A DNA stretch of 64,000 nt from Algoriphagus sp. PAP.12 (GCF_026652115.1 NZ_JAPPSQ010000007.1:124001-188000), one strand, 5' to 3'. Shown: positions 49,054 to 58,408, numbered from the stretch's first letter. Numbers and translations: made by a program. The notes: generated by a model not told the origin, from the letters alone.

Positions 49054-49572
49054 ATGTTAGAATCGTTAATCACCTCTAAGACTCGATTGAGGCTTCTTGT
49101 GAAGTTTTTTGTCAATGACAGAAATCAAAGTCATTTGAGGGGACTGGCAGATGAATTTGGTGAATCCACCAATGCTATTCGAAAGGAGCTGAATAATTTG
49201 ACACAGGCAGGGATATTGCTGAAACATTCAGAGAAGAATAAAATTTCCTATCAGGCCAACACCCAACACCCTTTCTATATAAACATTAGAGATATTATTC
49301 GAAAATATTTAGGTCTAGACATGTTGCTAGAACAGATTTTGGAACGTATGGGTGAAGTTGGTCAAGTTGTACTGGTAGGAGATATTTCGAAAGGAATTGA
49401 TTCTGGTAAAATTGATGTGGTCGTGACAGGTGAAAACTTGAACAAGGATTATATCAATTCACTGACAAAAAGAATAGAGGAGATGATTGAAAGAAAGGTT
49501 GTTTTTATGCTTAAAAATGACCGGTATGAAAGCAATGGTCTCGTGCTATTTGATACAAAAATAGGAGCTTAA
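49054..49572 (+). CDS. Winged-helix regulator fused to a degenerate nucleotidyltransferase-like domain
   Basis: 172 residues. The N-terminal 70 residues are a winged helix: TKTRLRLLVKFFVN-type start (SKTRLRLLVKFFVND), LRGLADEFGESTNAIRKELN with the recognition helix, and wing LTQAGILLKHSEKNKISYQA. The C-terminal part has the shape of a nucleotidyltransferase beta-hairpin, VVLVGDISKGIDSGKIDVVV, where canonical enzymes have a GS motif and DxD; here only one Asp of the pair remains (KID), so catalysis is unlikely. Such proteins stand at the head of polysaccharide loci in Bacteroidota as far as I recall. It precedes the SLBB export gene by 74 bases and probably regulates this locus. Confidence 0.82.
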   Translation: MLESLITSKTRLRLLVKFFVNDRNQSHLRGLADEFGESTNAIRKELNNLTQAGILLKHSEKNKISYQANTQHPFYINIRDIIRKYLGLDMLLEQILERMGEVGQVVLVGDISKGIDSGKIDVVVTGENLNKDYINSLTKRIEEMIERKVVFMLKNDRYESNGLVLFDTKIGA

Positions 49573-49592
49573 AAAGCTTCAATATATTAATT

Positions 49593-49623
49593 GCCCTCTA
49601 AGCACAAATGTGACTGAAAGGGC
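49593..49623 (+). other. Hairpin in the leader of the export gene
   Basis: GCCCT (49593-49597) pairs with AGGGC (49619-49623) with possible inner pairing, no T-run. It lies in the 74-base gap between the regulator and the SLBB gene. It could be an RNA processing or control element. Confidence 0.3.
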
Positions 49624-49646
49624 GAAGCTGTACCCAATTACGAATT

Positions 49647-52322
49647 ATGTGTAAAATGTTCGAAATTGAATTATCATCAAACCAACAGGATTTGAAAAGC
49701 ACATTGAAAAATAACTTAGCTTTTGGATTCAAGAGTCTTTTGGGGATTCTTATGGCATTTTTGGTAGCTTTCCAAGTAGAAGCCCAGAGTCTGTCAGACA
49801 TTCAAAACATCAAAGTTGATAACCTATCTGATGCTCAAATAGAACAGTTGATCAAAAGAGCGGAAGCTAGTGGGCTTACCACCAATCAGCTAGTTGGAAT
49901 GGCAAGAGAAAGAGGGATGCCTGCAACTGAAGCAATGAAGTTAAGTCAAAGGATTTCTCAATTGCAATCAGCTGTTAGTCCAGCGGGAACTGGGATGGAA
50001 AACTTAGGTGGAAGAACATTGGTTGGAGATCAAGGGGTAGATATGTTCGATTCTCTTCGAAGATCTGATCCATATTATGATCTTACTCCAACCCAAAAAA
50101 AGATTTTCGGTTACAAACTTTTTCATAATAGGAATTTGGATTTTAGTCCTAGTTTAAATCTACCTACTCCTCTTTCCTATGTGATTGGTACAGGAGATCA
50201 ATTATTGATTGATGTTTATGGGGCATCTCAACAATCATTAGATTTGACAGTAACTCCCGAAGGTAGAGTGTTATTGCCAAATATAGGTCCCGTTCAAGTA
50301 GGAGGATCTACTATTGAAGCAGCAAGCTCAAGAATAAAAACTAGTTTAGGAAGAATCTACTCTGGACTTTTGGGGTCCAATCCCAATACCTTTATTCAAA
50401 TTCGCTTAGGAAATATAAGATCTATCAAAGTTTCGATGGTCGGTGAATTAACCAAACCGGGAACTTACACTTTACCTTCCTTTGCCTCAGTTTTTAATGC
50501 GCTATATGCTGCCGGAGGTCCTAATGAAAACGGAGCTTTTAGAAACATTCAGGTTTACAGGAACTCAAAGCTTGTAGCCACTGTGGATATTTATGAATTT
50601 TTATCAAAGGGTGACCAAAACGCCAATATAATCCTTCAAGATAATGACGTAGTAATAGTACCACCCTTACAGGCCAGAGTGGAAGTGATAGGTCCAGTTA
50701 GGCGTGAAGGGTTATTCGAGGTGAAGCCAGCTGAAACCCTAAATGATCTTTACATTTATACAGGAGGTTTTCAGAGTTTAGCTTACAAGGATAGAGTTAC
50801 TGTCAGAAGGATTGAAAACAATCAAAGAAAAGTTTTTGATGTTCCTCAATCTGAATTTGGAACATTCCAGCCGAAAGATGGAGATGAGATTTTGATTGGA
50901 GAGGCATTAGAACGATTTACCAATCGAGTTCAAATTACAGGTTCGGTATATAGGCCTGGAGAATTTGCGTTAGAATCCGACGGTTTGACAGTGAAGCAAC
51001 TAGTTGAGAAAGCGGAAGGCGTAAGACCTGAGGCATTTACTACGCGAGCTACCTTGTATCGTACAAGTGATGATTTGACTTTAGCTGCAGTACCATTAGA
51101 TCTAAAAGGGATTTTGGATGGGTCAAGTTCTGACGTTTCCCTCAAGAATGAAGATTTACTTTTTATTCCTAGTAGGTATGACATTCAAGAAGAATATTAT
51201 GTGAAGGTCTCAGGGGAGGTAAATTTCCCTGGGACTTATCCATATGCATCTGAAATGACAGTTGGAGATTTGGTTTTACGTGCAGGAGGCTTTTTGGAAT
51301 CAGCCAGCAATTCATCCATTGAAATAGCAAGAAGAGTGAGGGATGTTAGCTCAGGTAAGATTGCTGATGTAATCAGTCTGTCGATAGATGCTGATATGAG
51401 ACTCTCAAATGAAGAGGCAAATACCCCTTTGAGTCCATTCGACCATATTTTTATTAGAAGGCGTCCAGGATTTGAACAAGAGCAGTTGGTGACGGTCAAA
51501 GGTGAGGTGAAATTCCCTGGTAATTATGCAATCACATCTGCAAATGAGCGAATATCTGATGTTGTCAAAAGGTCAGGAGGGCTTTCCCAGTTTGCTTATC
51601 CAAAAGGAGCAAGTTTGATCAGACGGACAATTTATTTTGAAGGGCCTACTGAGGAGGAGATTAGAGAAGAAAGACTAAAAGAACTTCGGGACAATTTAGA
51701 TCCTATTAAAAATAGGAACACCAATGAAGCTGAACAAATTTTATTCGAAAGAATAGAGAGGAAATTAGAACAGATAGAAGAGGTAAAAGCGCAAGAAAAA
51801 AGAAATAAATTCCAAGATAAAATATTTGAAGTTTCCAATCCTCTGGATAGTCTTTCAATAGATTCGACATTGAACGCTTCAAGGTATAAAGAGGAGGATT
51901 TAGTAGGGATTGACTTGGAGTATATAATGCAAAATCCAGGGTCAGACGCTGATTTAATTTTGTTTGAAGGAGACGTTTTGCAAATTCCAAAACAATTACA
52001 GACTGTAAGGATGGTTGGCGAAGTACTATTGCCAACTACCACGAGATTTGAAAAAAATCAGCAACTTAAATACTATATTTCAAAAGCTGGGGGTTTTACC
52101 GAAAATGCAAGGAAATCTAAGGCTTTTGTAATATATGCCAACGGTGATGCAGCCCAGACCAAGAGTTTTTTGGGACTGAAAAATTATCCTAAGTTGGAGC
52201 CAGGGGCTGAAATCGTTGTTCCCAAAAAGCCTAATAGGACTAGAATGAGTGCTGCAGGATGGATAGGCATAGCATCCAGCTTGGCGACTTTGGGAATCCT
52301 GGTAGAAAGAATAATAAATTAA
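49647..52322 (+). CDS. Polysaccharide export protein with SLBB repeats (Wza-like)
   Basis: 891 residues, far longer than E. coli Wza (about 380). A signal peptide (SLLGILMAFLVAFQVEAQ) follows an N-terminal extension of about 28 residues; a second Met three codons later (49656) is possible. No lipobox. The Poly_export domain lies at about 165-255 (TPLSYVIGTGDQLLIDVYG, VTPEGRVLLPNIGPVQVGG), then a series of SLBB repeats (IKVSMVGELTKPGTYTL, ARVEVIGPVRREGLFEV, NRVQITGSVYRPGEFAL, YVKVSGEVNFPGTYPYA, QLVTVKGEVKFPGNYAI, QTVRMVGEVLLPTTTRF). The C-terminus has a membrane segment (GWIGIASSLATLGILVERII). It should form the outer-membrane channel for the polysaccharide made by the locus. Confidence 0.93.
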   Translation: MCKMFEIELSSNQQDLKSTLKNNLAFGFKSLLGILMAFLVAFQVEAQSLSDIQNIKVDNLSDAQIEQLIKRAEASGLTTNQLVGMARERGMPATEAMKLSQRISQLQSAVSPAGTGMENLGGRTLVGDQGVDMFDSLRRSDPYYDLTPTQKKIFGYKLFHNRNLDFSPSLNLPTPLSYVIGTGDQLLIDVYGASQQSLDLTVTPEGRVLLPNIGPVQVGGSTIEAASSRIKTSLGRIYSGLLGSNPNTFIQIRLGNIRSIKVSMVGELTKPGTYTLPSFASVFNALYAAGGPNENGAFRNIQVYRNSKLVATVDIYEFLSKGDQNANIILQDNDVVIVPPLQARVEVIGPVRREGLFEVKPAETLNDLYIYTGGFQSLAYKDRVTVRRIENNQRKVFDVPQSEFGTFQPKDGDEILIGEALERFTNRVQITGSVYRPGEFALESDGLTVKQLVEKAEGVRPEAFTTRATLYRTSDDLTLAAVPLDLKGILDGSSSDVSLKNEDLLFIPSRYDIQEEYYVKVSGEVNFPGTYPYASEMTVGDLVLRAGGFLESASNSSIEIARRVRDVSSGKIADVISLSIDADMRLSNEEANTPLSPFDHIFIRRRPGFEQEQLVTVKGEVKFPGNYAITSANERISDVVKRSGGLSQFAYPKGASLIRRTIYFEGPTEEEIREERLKELRDNLDPIKNRNTNEAEQILFERIERKLEQIEEVKAQEKRNKFQDKIFEVSNPLDSLSIDSTLNASRYKEEDLVGIDLEYIMQNPGSDADLILFEGDVLQIPKQLQTVRMVGEVLLPTTTRFEKNQQLKYYISKAGGFTENARKSKAFVIYANGDAAQTKSFLGLKNYPKLEPGAEIVVPKKPNRTRMSAAGWIGIASSLATLGILVERIIN

Positions 52323-52340
52323 CTATTCACTAATTACTAT

Positions 52341-53660
52341 ATGAAAATTGCAGTTGTAGGTACTGGTTATGTAGGGCTTGTATCAGGCGCTTGTTTTGCT
52401 GACGTAGGAATTGAAGTTACCTGCGTAGATATCGATCAAAAAAAGATTGAAAAGCTTAAAAATGGCATCATGCCTATTTATGAGCCCGGTTTGGAAGAAA
52501 TTGTAACTCGTAATTATAAAAGCGGAAGATTACATTTCAGTACGGATCTGGGTGAAGCAATCCAGGGGGCTGAAGTAGCTTTTATCGCAGTAGGAACACC
52601 TCCAGGCGAAGATGGTTCTGCTGATTTGAAATATGTACTAGCTGTTGCTGATGAAATCGGTCGAAAAATGACAGATTACATCGTAGTGGCCACTAAAAGT
52701 ACTGTACCTGTGACCACAGGTGAAAAAGTTAGATCTGCTATTAAATCTGCTTTGGATAAAAGAGGTTCTGATTTGCCTTTTGCAGTCGCATCAAATCCAG
52801 AGTTTTTGAAAGAAGGTGCTGCTGTAGAAGATTTTTTGAAGCCGGATAGAATTGTAATTGGAGTGGATGATGAAAGAGCTGAAAAAATCATGCAGCGCTT
52901 GTATAAGCCATTCCAGTTAAGCGGGGAGCGCATCATTTACATGGATATCCCATCGGCAGAAATGACTAAGTATGCTGCAAATGCGATGTTAGCAACAAAG
53001 ATTTCATTCATGAATGATATTGCTAATCTTTGCGAAAAAGTAGGCGCCAACGCAAACATGGTTAGAAAAGGAATCGGATCTGATCCAAGAATTGGGAATA
53101 AGTTCATTTATCCAGGTGTTGGATACGGTGGTTCCTGCTTTCCAAAGGATGTAAAAGCTATTATTCGGACAGGTAGAGAATATGGCCATGAGCTTCGTGT
53201 ATTACAATCTGTAGAGGATGTCAATGAAGATCAAAAGCATGTATTGGCTAACAAAGTAAAATCCCATTTTGGAGAGGATCTTTCAGGGATGACATTTGCG
53301 ATGTGGGGATTGAGCTTTAAGCCCAATACAGATGATATGAGAGAAGCTCCTGCCGCTGTAATCATTGATGAATTGAGAGCTGCTGGTGCAACTGTAAAAG
53401 CATATGATCCAGTTGCTATGGAAGAAGCAAAAGAGCATTACATCTTTGATAAGGTGACTTATTGCAAAGATGCTTATGATGCTCTTGTTGATGCAGATGC
53501 TTTGTTACTAGTAACAGAGTGGTCAGAATTTAGAATTCCTAGCTGGGAAGTAGTTTCCAAGTTGTTGAAGAATAAAGTGATTTTTGATGGTAGAAATATC
53601 TATGACAAAAATTACCTTGGCACTCTAGGATACACGCATTACGGTATCGGGTCGAAGTAA
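52341..53660 (+). CDS. ugd: UDP-glucose/UDP-hexose 6-dehydrogenase
   Basis: 439 residues. Oxidises UDP-glucose to UDP-glucuronate twice with NAD. N-terminal Rossmann motif MKIAVVGTGYVGLVSGACFA, then CVDIDQKKIEKLKNGIMPIYEPGLEEIV, VGTPPGEDGSADLKYV, SNPEFLKEGAAVEDFLKPDR, KYAANAMLATKISFMNDIAN, and the catalytic Cys in GVGYGGSCFPKDVKAI (about 266). The C-terminal binding domain has FKPNTDDMREAPA. UDP-mannosamine or UDP-N-acetyl dehydrogenases are related, but the pattern fits Ugd. It starts 18 bases after the export gene, in the same operon, and supplies a uronic acid for the polysaccharide. Confidence 0.95.
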   Translation: MKIAVVGTGYVGLVSGACFADVGIEVTCVDIDQKKIEKLKNGIMPIYEPGLEEIVTRNYKSGRLHFSTDLGEAIQGAEVAFIAVGTPPGEDGSADLKYVLAVADEIGRKMTDYIVVATKSTVPVTTGEKVRSAIKSALDKRGSDLPFAVASNPEFLKEGAAVEDFLKPDRIVIGVDDERAEKIMQRLYKPFQLSGERIIYMDIPSAEMTKYAANAMLATKISFMNDIANLCEKVGANANMVRKGIGSDPRIGNKFIYPGVGYGGSCFPKDVKAIIRTGREYGHELRVLQSVEDVNEDQKHVLANKVKSHFGEDLSGMTFAMWGLSFKPNTDDMREAPAAVIIDELRAAGATVKAYDPVAMEEAKEHYIFDKVTYCKDAYDALVDADALLLVTEWSEFRIPSWEVVSKLLKNKVIFDGRNIYDKNYLGTLGYTHYGIGSK

Positions 53661-53670
53661 TTATAAAATA

Positions 53671-53712
53671 TGAGCCCCCTGATTTTTAGTTAGGGGGTTT
53701 ATTTTGTTTTAA
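53671..53712 (+). terminator. Terminator-like hairpin after ugd
   Basis: CCCCCT (53675-53680) pairs with AGGGGG (53692-53697), followed by TTTATTTTGTTTT. It divides the export/ugd unit from the nonulosonic acid genes that begin at 53859. Confidence 0.75.
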
Positions 53713-53858
53713 GATTTAATTCTTTCTCAATTTTTTAAAGAAATGATTTCTAAAGTGGTTTGGGAAAAATAAATTTTAGTAAAGAAAATTTTCCAATACC
53801 ATTTTGAAAAAATCAATTTGATCGCTAATCAAAATCAAAGAATAATTCCCTTTATTTA

Positions 53859-55061
53859 ATGAATTACTTACACCTTATCGGTCGAAATAAACCTCTGTTT
53901 TCAAAAGAAATAAAAACTTTTGAATCCGATTTTTCTGATATAATTTCAGGATCTATGTTTTTAGTTCTTGGGGGAGCTGGATCTATTGGTCAGGCTGTAA
54001 CTAAAGAAATTTTTAAACGAAACCCAAAGAAACTTCATGTAGTCGATATTAGTGAGAACAATCTAGTGGAGTTAGTGAGAGATGTTAGAAGTTCTTTTGG
54101 CTATATCGATGGTGATTTTAAAACCTTTGCATTGGATATTGGTTCTAAGCAATATGATGCCTTCTGGAATTCTGATGGTAATTATGATTTCGTACTCAAT
54201 CTATCCGCTCTGAAACATGTAAGAAGTGAAAAGGATCCATTCACATTAATGAGGATGGTAGAAGTTAATATTTTAAATACCTTAAAGACCGTTCGACAAG
54301 CAAAAGCAAAAGGAATAAATAAATATTTCTGCGTCTCTACCGACAAAGCAGCAAACCCTGTTAATATGATGGGGGCTTCTAAACGTATCATGGAATTATT
54401 TTTAATGCGGGAGAGTGATGATATTTCTATCTCCATGGCTAGGTTTGCAAATGTTGCGTTTTCAGATGGGTCTCTTTTGCATGGATTCAATCAGAGAATT
54501 CAGAAGAAGCAACCAATAGTAGCGCCCAATGATATTAAGCGGTATTTTGTTACTCCTCAGGAATCTGGCGAACTTTGTCTTATGTCTTGTCTCCTTGGTG
54601 AAAACAAGGATATTTTTTTTCCAAAATTAAGTGAAGAGCTACATTTAATTACTTTTTCGGAGATAGCCGAAAATTACTTAAAGGCATTAGATTATACTCC
54701 TTTTATCTGTGATTCTGAAGAGCAGGCTCGTCAGTTTTTTAATGGAGAAAATCAAATGCCACAAGGTGAATTGAATTATTGGCCGTGTTTTTTTTCACAA
54801 AGCGATACCACTGGGGAAAAGGATTTTGAAGAGTTCTTTATGGATGGTGAGACCTTGGACTTGGATAGGTTTGAGAATTTGGGAATTGTTAAAAGCAGTT
54901 TGTCTTTTGAAGGACAAAAGTTGGATGAATTTCTATCCCGAGTTGGAGAATTGATGGAAAAGCAACAATGGACTAAAATTGACCTAGTAGAGATTTTTCA
55001 TCACATTTTACCGAGCTTTCAACACATGGAAACTGGCAAATATTTAGATGCTAAAATGTGA
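53859..55061 (+). CDS. CapD/WbpM-type UDP-N-acetylhexosamine 4,6-dehydratase
   Basis: 400 residues. Extended SDR with the NAD(P) motif LVLGGAGSIGQAV (about 35-47), LHVVDISENNLVELVRDVRS, LNLSALKHVRSEKDPFTLMR, and the catalytic segment VSTDKAANPVNMMGASKRIM, in which Met stands at the usual Tyr site (MGASK) as in WbpM/PglF-type dehydratases. PxxSDGSLL-like FANVAFSDGSLLHGF and RYFVTPQESGEL follow. The product is a 4-keto-6-deoxy sugar nucleotide, the first step towards a legionaminic-type acid. Unlike membrane-bound WbpM it lacks N-terminal membrane segments. The next gene, an aminotransferase, overlaps its stop by a GTGA. Confidence 0.88.
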   Translation: MNYLHLIGRNKPLFSKEIKTFESDFSDIISGSMFLVLGGAGSIGQAVTKEIFKRNPKKLHVVDISENNLVELVRDVRSSFGYIDGDFKTFALDIGSKQYDAFWNSDGNYDFVLNLSALKHVRSEKDPFTLMRMVEVNILNTLKTVRQAKAKGINKYFCVSTDKAANPVNMMGASKRIMELFLMRESDDISISMARFANVAFSDGSLLHGFNQRIQKKQPIVAPNDIKRYFVTPQESGELCLMSCLLGENKDIFFPKLSEELHLITFSEIAENYLKALDYTPFICDSEEQARQFFNGENQMPQGELNYWPCFFSQSDTTGEKDFEEFFMDGETLDLDRFENLGIVKSSLSFEGQKLDEFLSRVGELMEKQQWTKIDLVEIFHHILPSFQHMETGKYLDAKM

Positions 55062-56230
55062 ATATGGATTTCAAAGAAACTATTCAGTTCATTCAGGAAA
55101 AATTCAAATCCAAAGATTTTATCCCACTTCATAACCCCATTTTCGAAGGAAATGAGCGTAAATACGTGATGGATACCTTGGATTCAACTTTTGTTTCCTC
55201 AGTCGGAAGATATGTGGATAGGGCAGAAGAAATGATTTCACAAATTAGTCAAACTCAACGAGCAATAGCTGTTGTAAATGGGACTGCAGGGATCCAAGTG
55301 GCTTTACGTTTGGTAGGAGTCAATCCCGGAGATGAAGTACTTACGCAGGCATTGACTTTTGTAGCTACTGCTAACGCTATCCAATACAACGGAGCGCAAC
55401 CGGTATTCCTGGACGTCGATTATGATACGATGGGGCTTTCTCCCAGGGCAGTTTCAGAGTTTTTAGAGGAATTTGGTGAAAGAAGGGAAACAGGAACTTT
55501 CAATAGGAAAACAGGGAAAAGAATAGCTGCATGCATTCCGATGCATACGTTTGGATTTCCTGTTCATTTGGATGAACTAATGAAGCTGTGTCGGGATTGG
55601 AATATTCCATTGATAGAAGATGCAGCGGAATCTCTGGGAAGTGAATATAGGGGGAAACCAACCGGTTCATTTGGGAAGGTTGGTGTATTTTCCTTTAATG
55701 GAAACAAAATAGTGACCTCTGGAGGCGGTGGGATGATTGTGACCCAAGAGGAAGAAATCGGGATTTTGGGTAAGCATTTAACCACTACTGCCAAGGTTCC
55801 TCATGCCTATGAATATTTTCATGACCAGATGGGGTATAATTTTAGGATGCCTAATTTAAATGCAGCATTACTTTGTGCTCAATTGGAGCAGTTGAGTTAT
55901 TTTTTAGATAGAAAGAGAAGATTGGCAGCCGAATACAGCACTTTTTTCGAAAGTCAAGGAATTATTTTCCGGAAGGAACTGGAAAACACCAAAGCAAATT
56001 ATTGGCTAATGTGTGTTGAGTTGGGAAGCCTTGAGGATCGCAATTTCTTTTTGGAGAAGACTAATGGGAAGAAAGTAATGACAAGACCAATTTGGCAATT
56101 GATGTATAGATTGCCTATGTATGACCATTGTCAGAGAGATGCCCAAACCAATGCTGAGTTTTTAGAACAAAGAATTGTAAATATTCCTAGTAGTGTTACT
56201 CAGGAATATCAATTAGTGAATAGTAAATAG
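55058..56230 (+). CDS. LegC-like PLP aminotransferase of nonulosonic acid synthesis
   Basis: 390 residues of the DegT/DnrJ/EryC1 family. The N-terminus FIPLHNPIFEGNERKYVMDT and LDSTFVSSVGRYVDRAEEMI are close to LegC-type proteins. Other motifs: VNGTAGIQVALRLVGVNPGD, CIPMHTFGFPVHLDELMKLC, IPLIEDAAESLGSEYRGKPT and the PLP Lys in GVFSFNGNKIVTSGGGG. It would aminate C4 of the keto sugar to give a UDP- or GDP-bacillosamine-like diamino sugar. GTG at 55058 overlaps the dehydratase stop; an ATG at 55064 two codons later is an alternative start. The stop is followed after 31 bases by the synthase gene. Confidence 0.92.
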   Translation: MNMDFKETIQFIQEKFKSKDFIPLHNPIFEGNERKYVMDTLDSTFVSSVGRYVDRAEEMISQISQTQRAIAVVNGTAGIQVALRLVGVNPGDEVLTQALTFVATANAIQYNGAQPVFLDVDYDTMGLSPRAVSEFLEEFGERRETGTFNRKTGKRIAACIPMHTFGFPVHLDELMKLCRDWNIPLIEDAAESLGSEYRGKPTGSFGKVGVFSFNGNKIVTSGGGGMIVTQEEEIGILGKHLTTTAKVPHAYEYFHDQMGYNFRMPNLNAALLCAQLEQLSYFLDRKRRLAAEYSTFFESQGIIFRKELENTKANYWLMCVELGSLEDRNFFLEKTNGKKVMTRPIWQLMYRLPMYDHCQRDAQTNAEFLEQRIVNIPSSVTQEYQLVNSK

Positions 56231-56261
56231 GAGTCTACAAATCTTTCTTAGGAAAAATGGA

Positions 56262-57287
56262 ATGACAAATAGAAAAGTCTTAATAATTGCAGAAGCAGGT
56301 GTGAATCACAATGGTGATTTGGCAATAGCTAAAAGACTGATTGATGCAGCTGTGGATGCAGGAGTTGATTTGGTAAAGTTTCAAACCTTTAAAGCTGAGG
56401 ATTTAGTCTCTAAAGAGGCAAAACAAGCAGAATATCAAAAGAAAAATATAGATGATGGCTCGGATTCACAATACGAAATGCTCAAAAGACTTGAGCTGTC
56501 AGAAGAGGGACATTTGGAATTAATCCGATATTGTGAGGCAAAGAATATTGAGTTTTTTTCGACTGCATTTGATGTCAAAGGCCTAGAATATCTGAATTCT
56601 CTTGGATTTCCAAGATTTAAAGTGCCCAGTGGGGAAATTACGAATTACCCTTATCTCAAAAAGCTTTCAGAATATGGTAAACCAGTCATCTTATCTACGG
56701 GAATGGCAAATTTAGCAGAGATTAAGGAAGCATTATCAGTATTAGAGCAAGGGATTTTAAAAGAAAATATTACTGTGCTCCATTGTAATACAGAATATCC
56801 TACACCAATGGAGGATGTCAATCTTAGGGCTATGAATACAATTGCTGCTGAGTGTAAGGTGGCGGTGGGATATTCGGACCATACTTTAGGTATAGAGGTT
56901 CCAATTGCTGCAGTAGCGATGGGCGCTGTAGTTATAGAAAAGCATTTCACACTTGACCGATCTTTGCATGGACCAGACCATGCAGCCTCCTTGGAGCCAA
57001 ATGAATTGAAAGCGATGGTTCAAGGAATAAGAAATATCGAAAAAGCAATTTCTGGTGATGGAATAAAGGCACCAAGTCATAGTGAGTTGAAAAATAAAAT
57101 CGTTGCAAGAAAAAGCCTTCATTTAATAAAGGATCTTATCTCTGGACATAAATTAATGGAAGGAGATTTAGTGACTTTGAGACCTGGAGATGGGGTTTCA
57201 CCCATGGAGATCAATCAAGTTATAGGAAGGAGATTAAATAGAAATCTAGCTAAAGGAACTAAACTAATAAAAGAATATTTAAAGTGA
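56262..57287 (+). CDS. NeuB/LegI-like nonulosonic acid synthase
   Basis: 341 residues. Condenses a hexose with PEP to make a nine-carbon acid. TIM-barrel domain: IIAEAGVNHNGDLAIAKRLI (about 8-27), VDLVKFQTFKAEDLVSKEA, EFFSTAFDVKGLEYLNSLGF, FKVPSGEITNYPYLKKLSEY, ILSTGMANLAEIKEAL, TVLHCNTEYPTPMEDVNLRA, VGYSDHTLGIEVPIAAVAMG and EKHFTLDRSLHGPDHAASLE with catalytic His and metal ligands. C-terminal SAF-type antifreeze domain (RKSLHLIKDLISGHKLMEGD). Sialic, legionaminic and pseudaminic synthases share these; the neighbours favour legionaminic type. Stop overlaps the next start by GTGA. Confidence 0.93.
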   Translation: MTNRKVLIIAEAGVNHNGDLAIAKRLIDAAVDAGVDLVKFQTFKAEDLVSKEAKQAEYQKKNIDDGSDSQYEMLKRLELSEEGHLELIRYCEAKNIEFFSTAFDVKGLEYLNSLGFPRFKVPSGEITNYPYLKKLSEYGKPVILSTGMANLAEIKEALSVLEQGILKENITVLHCNTEYPTPMEDVNLRAMNTIAAECKVAVGYSDHTLGIEVPIAAVAMGAVVIEKHFTLDRSLHGPDHAASLEPNELKAMVQGIRNIEKAISGDGIKAPSHSELKNKIVARKSLHLIKDLISGHKLMEGDLVTLRPGDGVSPMEINQVIGRRLNRNLAKGTKLIKEYLK

Positions 57288-58408
57288 TTAGAGTAGGTGT
57301 ATTGACAAGTTCTCGAGCGGATTACGGAATATACCTTCCATTATTAAAGACTTTGAGGAAGGATGATGAATTCGAGCTTAAGATTATAGTTTTTGGTACA
57401 CATTTATCCAAAATCCATGGATATACGCTCAATGAAATAATTGAAGATGGTTTTAGTCCTTTCAGTCTTGTAGAATCCATGTTAATTGGAGATAGTCCTA
57501 ATGCAATAGCAACAGGTTATGCCCTAACTGCTTTGAAATTTGCTGATTTTTGGAAGGAAAATCAGAAAGAATTTGACCTGGTTTTTTCTTTGGGAGATCG
57601 TTTTGAAATGGCCGCAGCAGTGGCAGCATCTCTACCATATCAATTGAAAATTGCACACCTCCATGGAGGAGAAACGACCTTGGGTGCGATAGATAATGTT
57701 TATAGGCATTCTATATCCCTTTCAAGTTATTTTCATTTTGTCTCTACAGAGGTATTCAAAAGCAGACTCATTCAATTGTTGGAGATTGATGAACCAAAAA
57801 TCTATAATATTGGCTCATTAAGTTTAGAAAATATGTCAAATATGGCCTTTCTTTCTATTTCTGATTTTAAGGAGAAATGGGGGATTGACTTGAGTTTGGA
57901 AACTATTTTAGTAACAATTCATCCGGAAACAGTTGACTTTGAAATGAATGCTAGTTTTAGCAAACAAGTAGCAATTGCATTAGAATATTTAGCGTCGGAA
58001 TTTCAAATTGTAATTACCATGCCAAATGCCGACACTTCTGGTATGATTTTCCGCAGTACTTTTGAAATGTTAGCTAAAAAATATTCCAGAATTAAAATTG
58101 TTGAAAATTTTGGAACACAATCCTACTTTACTTGTATGAGGTATTCTAAGTTGATTATTGGAAATTCTTCAAGTGGGATCATAGAAGCAGCTACTTTTAA
58201 TAAATATGTTTTGAATTTAGGAGAAAGGCAAAAAGGAAGATTAGCTGGGGATAATGTGATTCATTTACCTTTTGAGTCAAAAAGAATCATTGATTTAGCG
58301 AAATACTATTCGAAAAAAGAATTTCAAGGTCCTAATATTTATTTTCAACCTAGTCCTTCTGAAAAAATTTCAAGAGTAATTAAAGCTTACTATGCAAACT
58401 TTTCATAG
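57284..58408 (+). CDS. NeuC/LegG-like hydrolysing UDP-sugar 2-epimerase
   Basis: 374 residues. Epimerises at C2 and removes the nucleotide, giving the free hexose for the synthase. Blocks of the family: VGVLTSSRADYGIYLPLLKT, FGTHLSKIHGYTLNEI, LVFSLGDRFEMAAAVAASLP, IAHLHGGETTLGAIDNVYRH, NIGSLSLENM, LVTIHPETVDFEMN, IVITMPNADTSGMIF, YFTCMRYSKLIIGNSSSGI and VLNLGERQKGRLAGDNVI. SRADYG and HGGETT-GAIDN are characteristic of NeuC/LegG rather than WecB. Start is GTG at 57284, overlapping the synthase stop (GTGA). The next gene starts 17 bases before its end. Confidence 0.93.
   Translation: MIRVGVLTSSRADYGIYLPLLKTLRKDDEFELKIIVFGTHLSKIHGYTLNEIIEDGFSPFSLVESMLIGDSPNAIATGYALTALKFADFWKENQKEFDLVFSLGDRFEMAAAVAASLPYQLKIAHLHGGETTLGAIDNVYRHSISLSSYFHFVSTEVFKSRLIQLLEIDEPKIYNIGSLSLENMSNMAFLSISDFKEKWGIDLSLETILVTIHPETVDFEMNASFSKQVAIALEYLASEFQIVITMPNADTSGMIFRSTFEMLAKKYSRIKIVENFGTQSYFTCMRYSKLIIGNSSSGIIEAATFNKYVLNLGERQKGRLAGDNVIHLPFESKRIIDLAKYYSKKEFQGPNIYFQPSPSEKISRVIKAYYANFS

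Noticed and set aside
49054..49572. MNT-type toxin-antitoxin component.
   Set aside because: No HEPN partner gene is adjacent, the catalytic pair is degenerate, and a winged helix occupies the N-terminus.
49605..49640. Sequence GGGCGAAGCTGTA resembling the ops element of JUMPstart in front of the export gene.
   Set aside because: Only part of the ops core matches, the wider JUMPstart sequence is absent, and no RfaH/UpxY-type gene is in the window.
51236..52042. Long minus-strand frames opposite the SLBB gene.
   Set aside because: They are low-complexity Ser-rich shadows of a well-supported coding frame.
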